This document shows positions 21,607 through 31,852 of a DNA stretch of 64,000 nucleotides, piece by piece. Both the position numbers and the translations under genes were made by a program. The notes below the pieces were generated by a model. It had not been told where the DNA came from. It was given only the letters and a program-made list of their open reading frames with translations, and searched no databases. Every line of letters starts with the position of its first letter. Position 1 is the stretch's first letter. Source of the stretch: Hygrocybe punicea (Eukaryota > Basidiomycota > Agaricomycetes > Agaricales > Hygrophoraceae); NCBI GenBank assembly GCA_963556145.1, contig OY744461.1, forward strand, positions 5,404,891 through 5,468,890, in the 5' to 3' direction.

Positions 21607-24600
21607 TCATTCAGACTTCTGGTTGACTTTAGCTTTGACTTCATCCATAGTTCCAGTCATAAATTCACCAATGTGCACACTTTCTAAATACTCAACAAAA
21701 GCTTTTTGGAAATCTGAATTTGGATCCATTATTCTATCTCTGATTTCCTGAGGTGACAAACATCCTTTGAGCCATAGTAGCATGTGCATGTGAAGTGTGA
21801 GATGTCCTTGTTGCTCCACTGTGCCATAGTATGCCTTTGTGTCACCATAAAAGCCAGAATAATTTGATCCAACTCCCAGGACATGTTTGATAAATAGTTC
21901 TACTATAAAGTGAAAGAATCTAGCACCAGCCACTGGGTTTTCTGCAATAAGTCTGTAGCGCTCATCATATCCTCTAAGTTCTGGTGTAAAGGTTTCCTGG
22001 GTATCAGCAAAATATAAAGACAGTGGATGCATGTTATCTGCAGGTGAAAATGTGATGAACCAGGAAGGTGCACCCACAAAGGACATCAGAGACCATACTT
22101 CATTTCTCATATATTTCTTGCTTGTGAGTGATCCTTTGACATGACTTCCTACATGATCAATATCTTTAATTAATTGGAAGCAAAGTTTCTCTTCATCTGT
22201 TTCTGGAATGACATGTTCACCATCTTCCATTTTTCTAGCAATGTTATTCAAAACTCCAAGATCAACATCCATCAGTCTTTGTGAAATGTGTTCAAATTTT
22301 GCCTTTTCAGCTAATAAATAGCCAGCTGTTGTGGACTCCTTTATTTGCTCATGGTTGAATCCAATCAAAGGAAAGTGAGGATCTTTCTGAAACCTCTTGT
22401 CATAGTACATTAACAAGTGTCTCTTGTGTTTGATTTCAGAAATCTTGCCTTGAATCAGTGAATTGCCAATTCCACCAAGTCCATAGGGAAACAGCCATGG
22501 CATCATTTGAGGGAATAGCTGAGGATTGTTATAGATGGACTGTGGATCACTCTCATGACCAATTGCCAGGATCTTTTTATTATCCATCAGATGTTTTAGT
22601 GCAATTGCTTTGATGGCTTTGATGCTTTTGGTTGAGTACTCTTCACCAGTCAGACCATGAACTACAAATGGACATATGCCAGTCTCAGTTCCTTCTTCTT
22701 CTTCCATGTCATTGACAGCAGTAGCTTCTGGGTTTTTGTTAACAAATGATTGCCTGTACTCTACCACAACTGGTATATCATTCTCAGGGTATTGATTCAA
22801 GTTATCTTCTGAAATCTCCAAGTCAAAATAGTCACTGTGATTGAGTTTCAACCAGTTCAATGCAATTGCAACTTTATTTCTTCTAACAAGCAATGGTGTG
22901 CGCTCAAAATCAGATTTTGTAGGCTTACATGGTCCAGTATAAATGAATGCCAGCACTTCATCCAACTCATCAACAGGTGGAGGTAAGATGTCATAAATCT
23001 TTGGAGTTGGATTAGCAAATGTGATGGCATTGGCTCTTATTTTGTGCATTCCAGATGAAACTCGAACTATACATCTATTATGTCTCACTCTAGCAATTAA
23101 CAGTTGCTCAGCATAAGACAAGTTGCTCAATTGTTCTGGAACTTTACCAAGCCATAAGCCATTTGCAAGTGACATAGTTGGACATTTGCCTTTGGACAAT
23201 GACTTGCAACACTTTTTGCAAATGTCAAGCAAGTCATCAATGATTACAGGGCCATCTGTAGATTCTATGGGATCATTTACTGAGAAACGCTCTTTTGGTG
23301 TTATACCAGCTTGTTTCAAACAACTCAAATTCAAGTCTGTGTAGCTTTGCAATTGAGAGACTGGAGTCAATCTTCCACAGACAGCACAACCAGATTCAAT
23401 GAAATTGTTTGCAGAGGTATCACTACAAAACCCTGAAATAATAGTGTGTTGCAATTTTGCCGATGGTGGAACTGGAGGGAATTGTATATTGTCTCTGTAT
23501 GTTTGAACAGCCATCTGATTTATTTGTGCATGCTGCTCAGGGTGATTTATGGTATGTCTTCTAACTGCATTTAGTGTGTGTTGTAGATGCTTTTCATTAT
23601 GATCAACTTTGAATTTGGTAATGGCCGCAAGGTTTTGTGTTGCATGCTTCTCAGAATGTTCCAGGTGAAATTTCTGTACAGCTGCAAGGTTTTGTGCTGC
23701 ATGCTTCTCAGGTTGTTCCAAGTGAAATTTCTGCACAGCTGCAAGGTTTTGTGTTGCATGCCTCTCAGGATGTTCCAAGTGAAATTTCTGCACAGCTGTA
23801 AGGTTTTGTGTTGCATGCTTCTCAGGATGTTCTAGATGAAATTTCTGTACAGCTGCTAGATTTTGTTTAGCATGCTTGTCAGGGTTTTTACTCTGAAATC
23901 GCAGTACTGCTGCTAGATTTTGTTTAGCATGCTTGTCAGGATTTTCACTCTGAAATTTTTGTACAGCTGCTTGATGTTGTTTGGCATGCTGGTCAGGGTT
24001 TTCATTATGAAATTTTTGTACAGCAGTCAGATTTTGTTTTGCATGTTTGTCAGGATGTTGTGCTTTAAACTTATTGACTGCTCTGATGTTCAAGGATTTC
24101 TTGTGAATTGCAATTGCTTCTTTATCAACAAATTCAATATATTCAAAGACAGATAAAAATTCAGGGCAGTTGCAGCACACATGAGTCTGAATTGCATTTT
24201 GAATTGATGCATGATTCATTTTTGAGTGAATATGAATGCTATGACTAGCTGCAATCACCTTCAAGTTTGCAATGGTCAACTTTGGAATCAACAGTTCAAA
24301 TGGGTGATTTATAATTACGAGTGACTTCTCAGATGATAATTCCAGAGAGAGTGCTTCATTTTTTGTCATGTAAGAGTAGAATTTACACTTGGCTGTATCT
24401 ATACTAGCATTGTCATTGATTGAAGCAGGCATTAGTTCTTGAAGTGAGAATACATGTGCTTTGCCTCCACCAATACAGTCAATATGAATGTTAGCACTGG
24501 AAGATATATTGTCAGACTTGAAAATGTCAAATAATTTCGAAGTTTTATTATAAATATAGTCTGCAGACACTTGACAAGCTAGGAAATGATGCAGAACTAA

Positions 24601-25398
24601 CAAAAATAGTATGATTGCCCCATTAGCCAATAGAGGTTGTTTTGTAACACATTTCAAGTAAGCTCTGAAGTCATGTTTTCTGAATAGATTCTGTTGAAGT
24701 TTCAACTTAATATACATGCATTTATTAGTCATACTAGTTGTACAATGATATACAGCAAGCAAATCAAACATGTTTAAGATAACTCTGGCATATAGTTCAA
24801 ATAGAAAAGAGGTATGAGTTAATTGATAACTAGATAGAACAAATTCAGTACTGTTGTGGACACTTGTGAATTTTTCAGGGATTTGTGATGTAAAAGAAGA
24901 GGTGGACTGGAGACCAATTTGATGAACAGAGACTAAACTTGGTAAATAAGTGGGGTTTTCATGCTTTGGCAAATTGTCTTTGTAAAAATTCAAAGTAACT
25001 GGACATAGAGTGACATTTGGTGTGACAGAGACAGTTGGTGTGACATGGACAGTTTGTATGACACTTGCAGGAGGCACAAGGCCAATCCCAGTGACAGCAC
25101 ATTGTGCCCAAGACATTGCAATAATAAAAATCATAAGACATTGTGACATGGATGACATTTTTAACATTTTTGTGAACAGGTTTATAGTTTTTTTGAGAAT
25201 AAAAGCTGGATGATAATATGGATATGTCAAATATATCTGGAGAATATGAATAAACAACATACCAATACAAATTCCAGCACAAAGAGCAGTAAAAATCGAA
25301 AAAATCCACAAAATTTTGCATTTTAAGCCTATATATAAATATGTAAACATTTGATCATAGATGGTAAGAGATTCATACCTGAGCCAGAAAAGATCCAC
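21607..25398 (-). CDS. Helentron Rep, N-terminal part with DUF6570-like and HUH domains
   Basis: 1263 codons. The first 90 or so residues are hydrophobic and start at a GTG in AT-rich leader, so the true start is probably later. About residues 300-430 hold a small domain ending in a CCNC cluster. Residues 443-632 are ten perfect-length 19-residue repeats. About 680-850 is a DUF6570-like block (SGCAVCGRL, CKKCCKSL, ANGLWLGKVP, LLIARVRHNRC). Then comes the Helitron_like_N region (FPYGLGG, KRHLLMYYDKRF), motif 1 (APSWFITFSPADN) and the two-His motif HLTLHMHMLLW at about residues 1198-1206. It ends at a TGA (NQKSE*), after which homologous reading continues in another frame. A nuclear DNA-nicking role in rolling-circle transposition follows from the family. 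Confidence 0.85.
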   Translation of the reverse strand: MDLFWLRYESLTIYDQMFTYLYIGLKCKILWIFSIFTALCAGICIGMLFIHILQIYLTYPYYHPAFILKKTINLFTKMLKMSSMSQCLMIFIIAMSWAQCAVTGIGLVPPASVIQTVHVTPTVSVTPNVTLCPVTLNFYKDNLPKHENPTYLPSLVSVHQIGLQSTSSFTSQIPEKFTSVHNSTEFVLSSYQLTHTSFLFELYARVILNMFDLLAVYHCTTSMTNKCMYIKLKLQQNLFRKHDFRAYLKCVTKQPLLANGAIILFLLVLHHFLACQVSADYIYNKTSKLFDIFKSDNISSSANIHIDCIGGGKAHVFSLQELMPASINDNASIDTAKCKFYSYMTKNEALSLELSSEKSLVIINHPFELLIPKLTIANLKVIAASHSIHIHSKMNHASIQNAIQTHVCCNCPEFLSVFEYIEFVDKEAIAIHKKSLNIRAVNKFKAQHPDKHAKQNLTAVQKFHNENPDQHAKQHQAAVQKFQSENPDKHAKQNLAAVLRFQSKNPDKHAKQNLAAVQKFHLEHPEKHATQNLTAVQKFHLEHPERHATQNLAAVQKFHLEQPEKHAAQNLAAVQKFHLEHSEKHATQNLAAITKFKVDHNEKHLQHTLNAVRRHTINHPEQHAQINQMAVQTYRDNIQFPPVPPSAKLQHTIISGFCSDTSANNFIESGCAVCGRLTPVSQLQSYTDLNLSCLKQAGITPKERFSVNDPIESTDGPVIIDDLLDICKKCCKSLSKGKCPTMSLANGLWLGKVPEQLSNLSYAEQLLIARVRHNRCIVRVSSGMHKIRANAITFANPTPKIYDILPPPVDELDEVLAFIYTGPCKPTKSDFERTPLLVRRNKVAIALNWLKLNHSDYFDLEISEDNLNQYPENDIPVVVEYRQSFVNKNPEATAVNDMEEEEGTETGICPFVVHGLTGEEYSTKSIKAIKAIALKHLMDNKKILAIGHESDPQSIYNNPQLFPQMMPWLFPYGLGGIGNSLIQGKISEIKHKRHLLMYYDKRFQKDPHFPLIGFNHEQIKESTTAGYLLAEKAKFEHISQRLMDVDLGVLNNIARKMEDGEHVIPETDEEKLCFQLIKDIDHVGSHVKGSLTSKKYMRNEVWSLMSFVGAPSWFITFSPADNMHPLSLYFADTQETFTPELRGYDERYRLIAENPVAGARFFHFIVELFIKHVLGVGSNYSGFYGDTKAYYGTVEQQGHLTLHMHMLLWLKGCLSPQEIRDRIMDPNSDFQKAFVEYLESVHIGEFMTGTMDEVKAKVNQKSE
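23503..24072 (-). repeat. ten 57-bp units encoding a 19-residue protein repeat
   Basis: Exactly 570 bp = 10 x 57. Unit consensus KFHLEHPEKHATQNLAAVQ. The invariant positions are F/H at 2, P/S/N at 7, H at 10, the QN-type pair and the A-V near the end. The outer units (1 and 8-10) are the most diverged, the pattern expected of an array that grows in its middle. The related Rep pseudogene at 52 kb lacks the whole array. Confidence 0.93.
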
Positions 25399-25437
25399 TG
25401 TAAACCTGTAGGTTAAGAAATAAGCTTATACAATCTA

Positions 25438-26045
25438 AAAAGGTGAAAAAATGCGAAATTTCCACATACTTTAAATGTTGACAGGGAGATTGGCTATCAA
25501 ATGATAGATTATGTCAATGAATGATAATTTACACCAATAAAAGACATTACCAGTGGTCCAAGATACAAAACAGAGCCAGAGAAAAGAAAAAGCATGAAAA
25601 TCTGAAGAATTTTCAACTTTTTTGTCTATAAAAGGAAATATTATGTCAGCATTGGACCCTGAATGGTGCAGGGACATCACCTGATCTAGATCGCTGTTTT
25701 TCGGGGTCTGAATAAGGAAAAATGAGCTTAAACAAGCAAAAAAGGTGAAAAAATGTGAAATTTACACATACTTTGAAAATTGAAAGGGAGATGGGCTGTA
25801 AAATCATATATTATGTTAACAAACAATAAAATATACAAATTGAAAACATTACCAGTGGTCCAGGCAACAAAACAGAGCCACAGGAAATAAAAAGCACAAA
25901 AATCCGAAGAATTTTGCACTTTTATGTCTAAAGAAGGAAATTTTATGTCAGCGTTGGACCCTGAATGGTCCAGGCACATCACCTGATCCAGAAAACATTT
26001 TTTCGGAGTCTGAATATGAAAAACTGAGCTTAAACAAGCCAAAAA
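25438..26045 (-). repeat. about two 302-bp leader repeats upstream of Rep
   Basis: Unit starts AAAAAGGTGAAAAAATG at 25438 and about 25739, with the start of a third at 26041. Each holds TTACCAGTGGTCCA and GACCCTGAATGGT blocks about 150 bp apart. A more degenerate unit extends into 25240-25430. The position between the 5' E-box block and the Rep ORF suggests leader or promoter sequence. The reading frames inside are not convincing genes. Confidence 0.8.
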
Positions 26046-26507
26046 GGTCAAAAAACTCGGACTTAACGCACCAAATGGGGAAGGTGGTGGTTCAGGTTCA
26101 AGTGGCAAAAGCATAATAAGATTCAAAGTCTGGGTTCAAATGGTGATCTGACTAATTATTACATAATCATGATTATGTAAGAAATTTGACCAAGACCAAA
26201 ATTGAAATACAAAGTAATCTAACCATATTGGGTTTGTTTATTTGTATTTGTTTGTCTTATGATCAATTTGCAACATTGCTCAGAAATGCCCAGCGAGAAT
26301 TTCATAAAAGAGCATATTATTTGGCTTTATTTACATCTATTTGTATTTGTTTACTAAAGCTCAAATAAGACTACAAAAAGCAAAACATACAATAAAATAT
26401 GTATGATTGTATTATATAATCATATTTGTTACCTGCAATGAATGTTATAGTAAAAAATATGAAATTTAGAAAACTTCATGTAAAATTACCTTATATGGTT
26501 AGACTTG
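26046..26507 (-). other. Helentron leader between repeats and E-box block
   Basis: AT-rich; no gene. It matches the corresponding stretch of the deletion derivative at about 3050-3200 in the opposite orientation, so it is a conserved part of the element's 5' region. Confidence 0.5.
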
Positions 26508-26596
26508 TCACATGTGACTGTCACCATTGCGATCAGCACAAAATTTGGTATATAATATCAGAAATTACCTTATATGGTTAGAGTAGTCACATGTTA
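26508..26596. promoter_or_regulatory. TCACATGTGA palindromes in Helentron copy A
   Basis: Exact copy at 26508-26517 and a degenerate one (TCACATGTTA) at 26587, again 79 bp apart. They lie about 340-425 bp inside the 5' end and upstream of the Rep gene. Confidence 0.5.
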
Positions 26597-26933
26597 CTGT
26601 CACATGTTACCTGAAATGGTTATATCAGTCAGCAGTTCAAATTTCAGCTGATTCTGATAAGAACTGAGGCTAGTATGAATATTTTGAATATAATTAGAAG
26701 ATGGTTTGTATTTTATAAGACAACCCATATTTGGATGCTTATGTAAGCTTGTCCAAACATGGCCCCAAGTTGATGTTATTTCTTAGTATCAGAAGTATAA
26801 TCATATGTCTTGCCCAAAAATTTTCTCTATAGGCGATCATAGAACATTAATTAATCAATTAATTAATTACGAACCCTCACTGGTCCTGGTTTGATAAAGA
26901 ACGAGTCTTTTAATAAATCAAAAGAACTCGTAA

Positions 26934-27269
26934 TTTCAAAGCAAATGTGCTAGCTAAATGCCAATTATCGCTTTCTTTCTCCCCCACATAGAAGGAATTT
27001 GGTCATGTTTGGTCGTTGTGTGACTAAACTCGCGCAAGGCATGCGGAACACTGTCCACTATATGGCGTATGAAATTTACACCCGAAATTTCATATGTAAA
27101 CACATGCAAAATTTTGAAGGAAGAGAATATAGGATATTACAATAGTAACTGACCAAGAAATAAGTAACAGAATGTTTATTTTGGTTCAGAATGTTGAATT
27201 TGGTTCAGAAAGATGACTTAGGTTCTGTTCATTTTTGTTTTCAAATAATATATTTAAACCCAGGGTACA
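26934..27269. other. 336 bp of unassigned sequence
   Basis: Between Helentron copy A and the next Helentron. It may be host Helitron sequence or an older fragment; no open frame or repeat recognised. Confidence 0.3.
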
Positions 27270-28697
27270 ACTTGTTTAGTGGGCCAGTGCTACGCATGGC
27301 ATGAACGAGTTCTTTTTTCCCCCTTCCGACTTCCATGATGAAGTGAGCAATAAGATTAAGTTGCATAAAGCATTTTACATATAGTATGAGACATATAGCA
27401 TATATTGTATATTGCAAATTGTTCTAATGAGTCCACCTCACACCTCAGCAACATAAAAAGTAGACAAAATAAAACTACCTAGTGAGTCTTTAGTCTTCAT
27501 CAACCTCCTCACTTACTGTTATGTCTGCTGTGCTGTATCATCTTGTAATAGTCTCAGCCATAAAAGAAATGTTCAAGGAGCAACAGGTCAACTGCCAAAC
27601 ATAACCATCTCCTAAATAGTATAATAACAATTGACTTATATTTTCTCAACCCCACTTCTCCATGACCTTGAATGCTGTACAACAGATGAGTCATCAATAT
27701 GAAGACTACTGTACTTGTTAAGTGGGCTAATATTGCATATAGCATAAACAAGTCTGTTTTCTTTCATTTTATTTGTACGATTGTTACTCACATTAATAAG
27801 TGATTAATATACAATTAACATATAAGATAATGTGCGATATCACATTGAATTTTATGTTTGAAGTAAAAATAATAGTGGATAATCAGAAATAAGCTCATTT
27901 CTGCTTATATGGCTGATATTTCCATATATAGTAATAGTGGTCACATGTGACTGTGACTCATGTGATCAGCTCAAAATTTAGGATATATAGTGTAAGATTG
28001 CCTTATATGGTTAGACTGGTCACATGTGACTGTCACCATTGCGATCAGTAAAAGATTTGCTATACAATATCAGAAATTGCCTTATATGGTTAGAGTGGTC
28101 ACATGTGACTGTCACATCTTGCCCGAAATGGTTATATTAGTCAGCAGTTCAATTTTCAGCTGATTCTGATAAGAATTGAGGCTAGTATAAATATTTTGAA
28201 TATAATTGCATTTGTGTAATAAGGTTAGTATGCGATTTAGCATATATTATACAAACTTACCATATTTGGTTAGACTGGTCACATGTGACTATCACCAATG
28301 CGATCAGTAACAAATTTGTTGTACAATATCAAAAATTACCTGATATGGTTAGATTGGTCACATGTGACTGTCACACCTTGCCCGAAATGGTCATCTTAGT
28401 CAGCAGTTCAAATTTCAGCTGATTCTGAGAAGAAATGAAGTCAGTATGAATATTTTGAATATAATTAGAAGGTAGTTTGTATTTTCTGAGACAACCCATA
28501 TTTGGATGCTTATGTAAGCTTGTCCACACATGGCCCCAACTGCATCTTATTTTCAAGTATTAGAAGTAGAATCATATCTCTTGCAGAAAAAAATTCTGTC
28601 TATAGGCGATCAACTTTATTAATTAATTAATTACGAACCCTCACTGAACCAGGTCTGATAAAGAACGAGTCTTTTAATTTATTAAAAGAACTCGTAA
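27270..28697 (-). mobile_element. non-autonomous Helentron, 1.4 kb
   Basis: 3' terminus ACTTGTTTAGTGGGCC at 27270 and 5' terminus ATTAAAAGAACTCGTAA ending at 28697, both matching copy A. It keeps the 3' subterminal block (CTTCATCAACCTCCTC, 27493) and five exact TCACATGTGA palindromes. No coding region. Confidence 0.75.
27941..28367. promoter_or_regulatory. five TCACATGTGA palindromes, mostly 79 bp apart
   Basis: Exact copies at 27941, 28020, 28099, 28279 and 28358; spacings 79, 79, 180, 79. The copy at 55830-56250 has the same layout with one 73-bp step. Confidence 0.65.
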
Positions 28698-29704
28698 ATT
28701 AATTGATTAATTAATTAATTGATTAATTGATAAAGTTGATCGCCTATAGAGAAAATTTTTTTGGGCAAGAGATGTGATTCTACTTCTGATACTGGAAAAT
28801 CAAATACAGTTGGGGCCATGTGTGGACAAGCTTACATAACCAACCAAATATAGGTTGTTGCAAAAAAGATAAATTAACTTCCAATTATATTCAAAATATT
28901 TGTACTGGTCTCAATTCTTATCAGAATCGGCTGAAAATCGAACTGCTGACTAATATTAACATTTCGGGTCAGACGTGACAGTCACTTGTGACCAGTCTAA
29001 CCATATCAGGTAATTTTTGATATTATATAGCAAATTTTTTGCTGATCACAATGGTGACAGTCACATGTGACCAGTCTAACCATATAAGGCAATTTTACAC
29101 CATATATGCTAAATTTTGAGGTGATCACAACAGTCATAGTCACATGTGACCACTGTTACTATATATAGAAATATTAGCCGTATACGCAGAAATCAGTGTA
29201 ACTCAGATGAGATAATGATATTCTTACTCAAAACATATAATTCAATGTGATATCGCTGTATATATTATATGCTAATTATATATTTCAAGCAAAATCACTC
29301 ATCGATGTTCATAATAATCAGACAAATAAAAATCCAATGACAGAAACAAGACTTTGTTCATGCCAACATTGGCCCACTCAAGCACAGCTGTCTTCATGTT
29401 ATCATCTGTTGTGCAGCAAGGTTATGGAGAAGTGGGGTTAAGCAAATGTAAGTCAATTGTTATCATACTATTTGAAGACAGTTGTATTTGACAGTTGACC
29501 TGTTGCACTCTTTTTTGGCTGAGAATATTGTATAATGATGAAGCAAAGAAGACATGACAGTGGGAGAGGAGGTCGAGACATGCTGTGCAGTTTTATTTTT
29601 TCTACTTTTTATGTTGCTATGGTGAGAGGCTGCTATGATGAAAGTGAGGAGGGAAAAAAAAGAACTCGTTCATGCCATGCGCAGCACTGGCCCACTAAAC
29701 AAGT
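28698..29704 (+). mobile_element. second Helentron half, head-to-head with the first
   Basis: Opposite orientation to 27270-28697. It begins in the AT-rich zone just inside a 5' end (its own first bases are lost) and ends at the 3' terminus ...GGCCCACTAAACAAGT at 29704. Palindromes at 29061 and 29140 (exact) and 28982 (degenerate) keep the 79-bp spacing. Its 3' end interrupts the LTR fragment that follows. Confidence 0.7.
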
Positions 29705-30122
29705 GCTTCTTGATCAGGGGATGATGGGTGGCATGTGTTATCTCTATGATTGGAGATAAGGATGTGGCTGTGCTTCTTGTGCTTCTTTGGCCTCTGATAA
29801 GATGTTTTGGGGGCCTTATCAGTTAAGATAAGGGTATTCCTTCATTTTCTCTGCATAGATAAGGGTTTTTTTGTATGTCCCTTCTGTAGATAAGGGTTTC
29901 CTTGCATGTCCCTTGTATAGATAAGGGTTTCATGTGTGTCCTATGTGCAGATAAGGATTTCCTGTGTGTTCTATATGCAGATAAGGGTATTCCTTTCTAC
30001 TCCATATGCAGATGGGGGCTTTCCAGTATGAATGGTCCTTGTAATGTGATGTGTGCTGTAGGGATGGTGACTAGTGACAGCATATTACTATGTTTTGATC
30101 CGAATCCTGTTTGGATCATGAC
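29701..30122 (-). mobile_element. 5' fragment of the 1.9-kb LTR
   Basis: Reverse complement of about 5961-6380: it ends ...GGATCATGACA at 30122, matching the TGTCATGATCC start, and contains the same ACCCTTATCT repeats with their GATA motifs. The rest of the LTR is missing. It shows that the element family is dispersed and fixes the left LTR boundary. Confidence 0.8.
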
Positions 30123-30666
30123 AGCGGACGGCCGTGGGAGGTGGCAGGGGCAGGTTAGGGGCTCGTTGTGTTGATTCCGGGTGTGGTGGGGCCTGGGGAG
30201 TGCAGGGAGATAGGTCAGTTGGGCCAAATGAACAAAAATTGAGAAAATACCAGTTTTGGCCAAACGTTCGACTTTGGGGTTGAACAGTTGGCCACGAGAG
30301 ATGTGGGGGGCTTGCAGGGAGGCCGTGGGGTTGTTTGGGAGTTGGGTGGAGCTATGGAAGTGCAGGGAGATGAGTTTCAGACATCAAAGTGACCAACCAA
30401 AAAAAATACTTATTTTGGCCAAACATTTGGGTTTGGGTGCAAACACTCAGTCAGAGGAGAGCCGTGGGGTCGTTGTGGGGGCCAGGGTAGCATGTCAGGT
30501 CAGCCATGTTGGTTGGCTGGGCTGGGGGTCGGACTCGGCTTCGCCTTGCAAGGGGACAGGACTCGGCTTCACCTCGTGTGACTACGCAAGCAAGAATAGA
30601 TGAGCAAAATGTGACCATAGCCAAATACCCATGCCACCAACCCCCCTTCCTCCCCTTTCTTTTAGA
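30123..30666 (-). mobile_element. 5' terminal part of the canonical Helitron
   Basis: Much richer in G+C than its flanks. It holds two diverged units of about 170 bp (GTGCAGGGAGAT ... TTTTGGCCAAAC ... GAGAG at about 30200-30300 and 30358-30460). It ends on the top strand ...CTTTTAGA next to host T at 30667. No credible gene; the short frames are translations of the repeats. Confidence 0.6.
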
Positions 30667-31487
30667 TACTGGAAAATAACACCAAGTTGGGGCCATGTTG
30701 GGACAAGCTTACATAAGCATCTATATCTGGGTTGCTTCAAAAAAATCAATTTACCTTTCAATTATATTCTAATTATATTCAAAATATTCATTCTGGTCTC
30801 CATTCTATTCAGAATCAGCTAAAAATTGAACTGCTGAATAATATAACCTTTTTGGGCAAGGTGTGACAGTCAAATGTAACCACTCTAACCATATAAGGTA
30901 ATTTCTCATAGTGTATACCAAATTTTGTGCTGATCGCAATGGTGACAGTCACATGTGACCATTCTAACCATATAAGGTAATTTCACATGTAAATATCCGA
31001 ATATAAGTTATCTTAGAAAAGACAAATTTCCTTGCAACTACATTCAAAATATTCAGACTTTAATTCTTCCCAAAATCAGCTAAAAATTGAAATGCTGACT
31101 AATATAATCATTTTGGATTAGGTGTGATAGTCACATGTGACTAATATAATCATATAAGGTAATTTTTGTTATTATATAGCAAATTTTTTACTGATCACAA
31201 TGGTGATAGTCACATGTGACTAGTCTAACTATTTTTACACTATATATGCCAAATTTTAAGCTGATTACAAGAGTCATAGTCACATGTGACCACTTCTATT
31301 ACATAAGAAAATATCAGCTATATAAGCAAAAATGGACGAAACTATAGATGATCTGATATTTTTACTTAAAACATAAATTTCCATGTGATACCACTGGATA
31401 CATATATTATCTTATATACAAATTATATATTTTAAGTAAAATTACTTATTGATATTCATAACAATTATGCAAATAAAAATCCAATGA
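30667..31487 (+). mobile_element. continuation of the Helentron split by the Helitron
   Basis: TACTGGAAAATAAC joins exactly to ...TTCTGA at 9720. It contains palindromes at 30949, 31131, 31210 and 31280 (and a degenerate one at 30870). It ends inside the element near AAAATCCAATGACA, so its 3' half is lost. The stretch from 31488 to the copia LTR (120 bp) is unassigned. Confidence 0.75.
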
Positions 31488-31607
31488 CACAGGGTGCGCA
31501 GTAGCATACCATGTCACACAGTATCTTGAAAGTACTTGACAAGTATACTAAATATTATTACCATAACATTCAACATGGTATTGTAACAGTATTCAGACAT
31601 AAACTAT

Positions 31608-31831
31608 TGAAATAAACTGGTAGGAGGTCACTGTGAATACTGATATATTGTGTGATACAAAACTACACTACTTACCTGGTAGGAGGTCACTGTGAATACT
31701 GAGGATACACAGTGAGCTCCCCACCAGGTTTGACCGCTTTGGGACAAATAGGTACAAACAATCAGCCACAATCTTCGAAATCTACTAAGTCCATACTCTC
31801 TTGTGGTAGAGTGGCTCATCACAACCTAACA
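31608..31831 (-). repeat. copia 3' LTR
   Basis: Top strand TGAAATAAACTGG...CCTAACA, 224 bp. It contains a 27-bp direct duplication beginning CTGGTAGGAGGTCACTGTG (at about 31617 and 31677). Confidence 0.95.
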
Positions 31832-31841
31832 CTCCCTCTTG
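31832..31841 (-). other. polypurine tract of the copia element
   Basis: Minus strand AAGAGGGAGT lies directly before the 3' LTR, the plus-strand priming site. Only about 10 bp separate it from the stop codon of the polyprotein. Confidence 0.75.
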
Positions 31842-31852
31842 ATCAGGCAACT

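Larger units (their letters stand above)
16150..26933 (-). mobile_element. Helentron (Helitron2-type) copy A, 10.8 kb
   Basis: Large rolling-circle element with asymmetric terminal inverted repeats. The 5' end (26933, minus strand) is TTACGAGTTCTTTT. The same ACGAGTTCTTTT word recurs, inverted, inside the 3' end (16185-16196), followed by a hairpin (16163-16180) and a 13-nt tail to the 3' terminus at 16150. This asymmetric arrangement is typical of Helitron2/Helentron elements rather than canonical TC...CTRR ones. It encodes Rep and helicase/protease ORFs in order, interrupted by a 350-bp solo LTR and at least two frame changes. The last T of every 3' end and the first T of every 5' end fit insertion between two T residues. 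Confidence 0.75.
9721..30666 (-). mobile_element. canonical Helitron, 20.9 kb with nested insertions
   Basis: Read on the minus strand it starts TCTAAAAG (30666) and ends CTAA (9721). The flanking host bases are A and T, the standard Helitron insertion between A and T. The undisturbed host sequence TTCTGATACTGG is visible near 28784 in another copy of the interrupted repeat, and both halves of that repeat (ending 9720, resuming 30667) fit together without loss or gain. A 3' hairpin sits 12 nt from the end. The coding part (10271-about 16100) is a decayed Rep-helicase. Without nested elements it would be roughly 7 kb, normal for an autonomous Helitron. Nested in it are a 350-bp LTR, Helentron copy A, two small Helentrons and an LTR fragment. 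Confidence 0.75.

Noticed and set aside
25100..25398. Membrane-anchored N-terminus of the Helentron Rep
   Set aside because: The hydrophobic stretches come from AT-rich leader upstream of the first plausible ATG codons; Rep proteins act in the nucleus and the GTG start is not credible.
27270..29704. A classical TIR DNA transposon bounded by ACTTGTTTAG repeats
   Set aside because: The same end also occurs singly (for example 54015, 43517) with a different opposite end, so it is the Helentron 3' terminus; the inverted pair results from two elements head to head.
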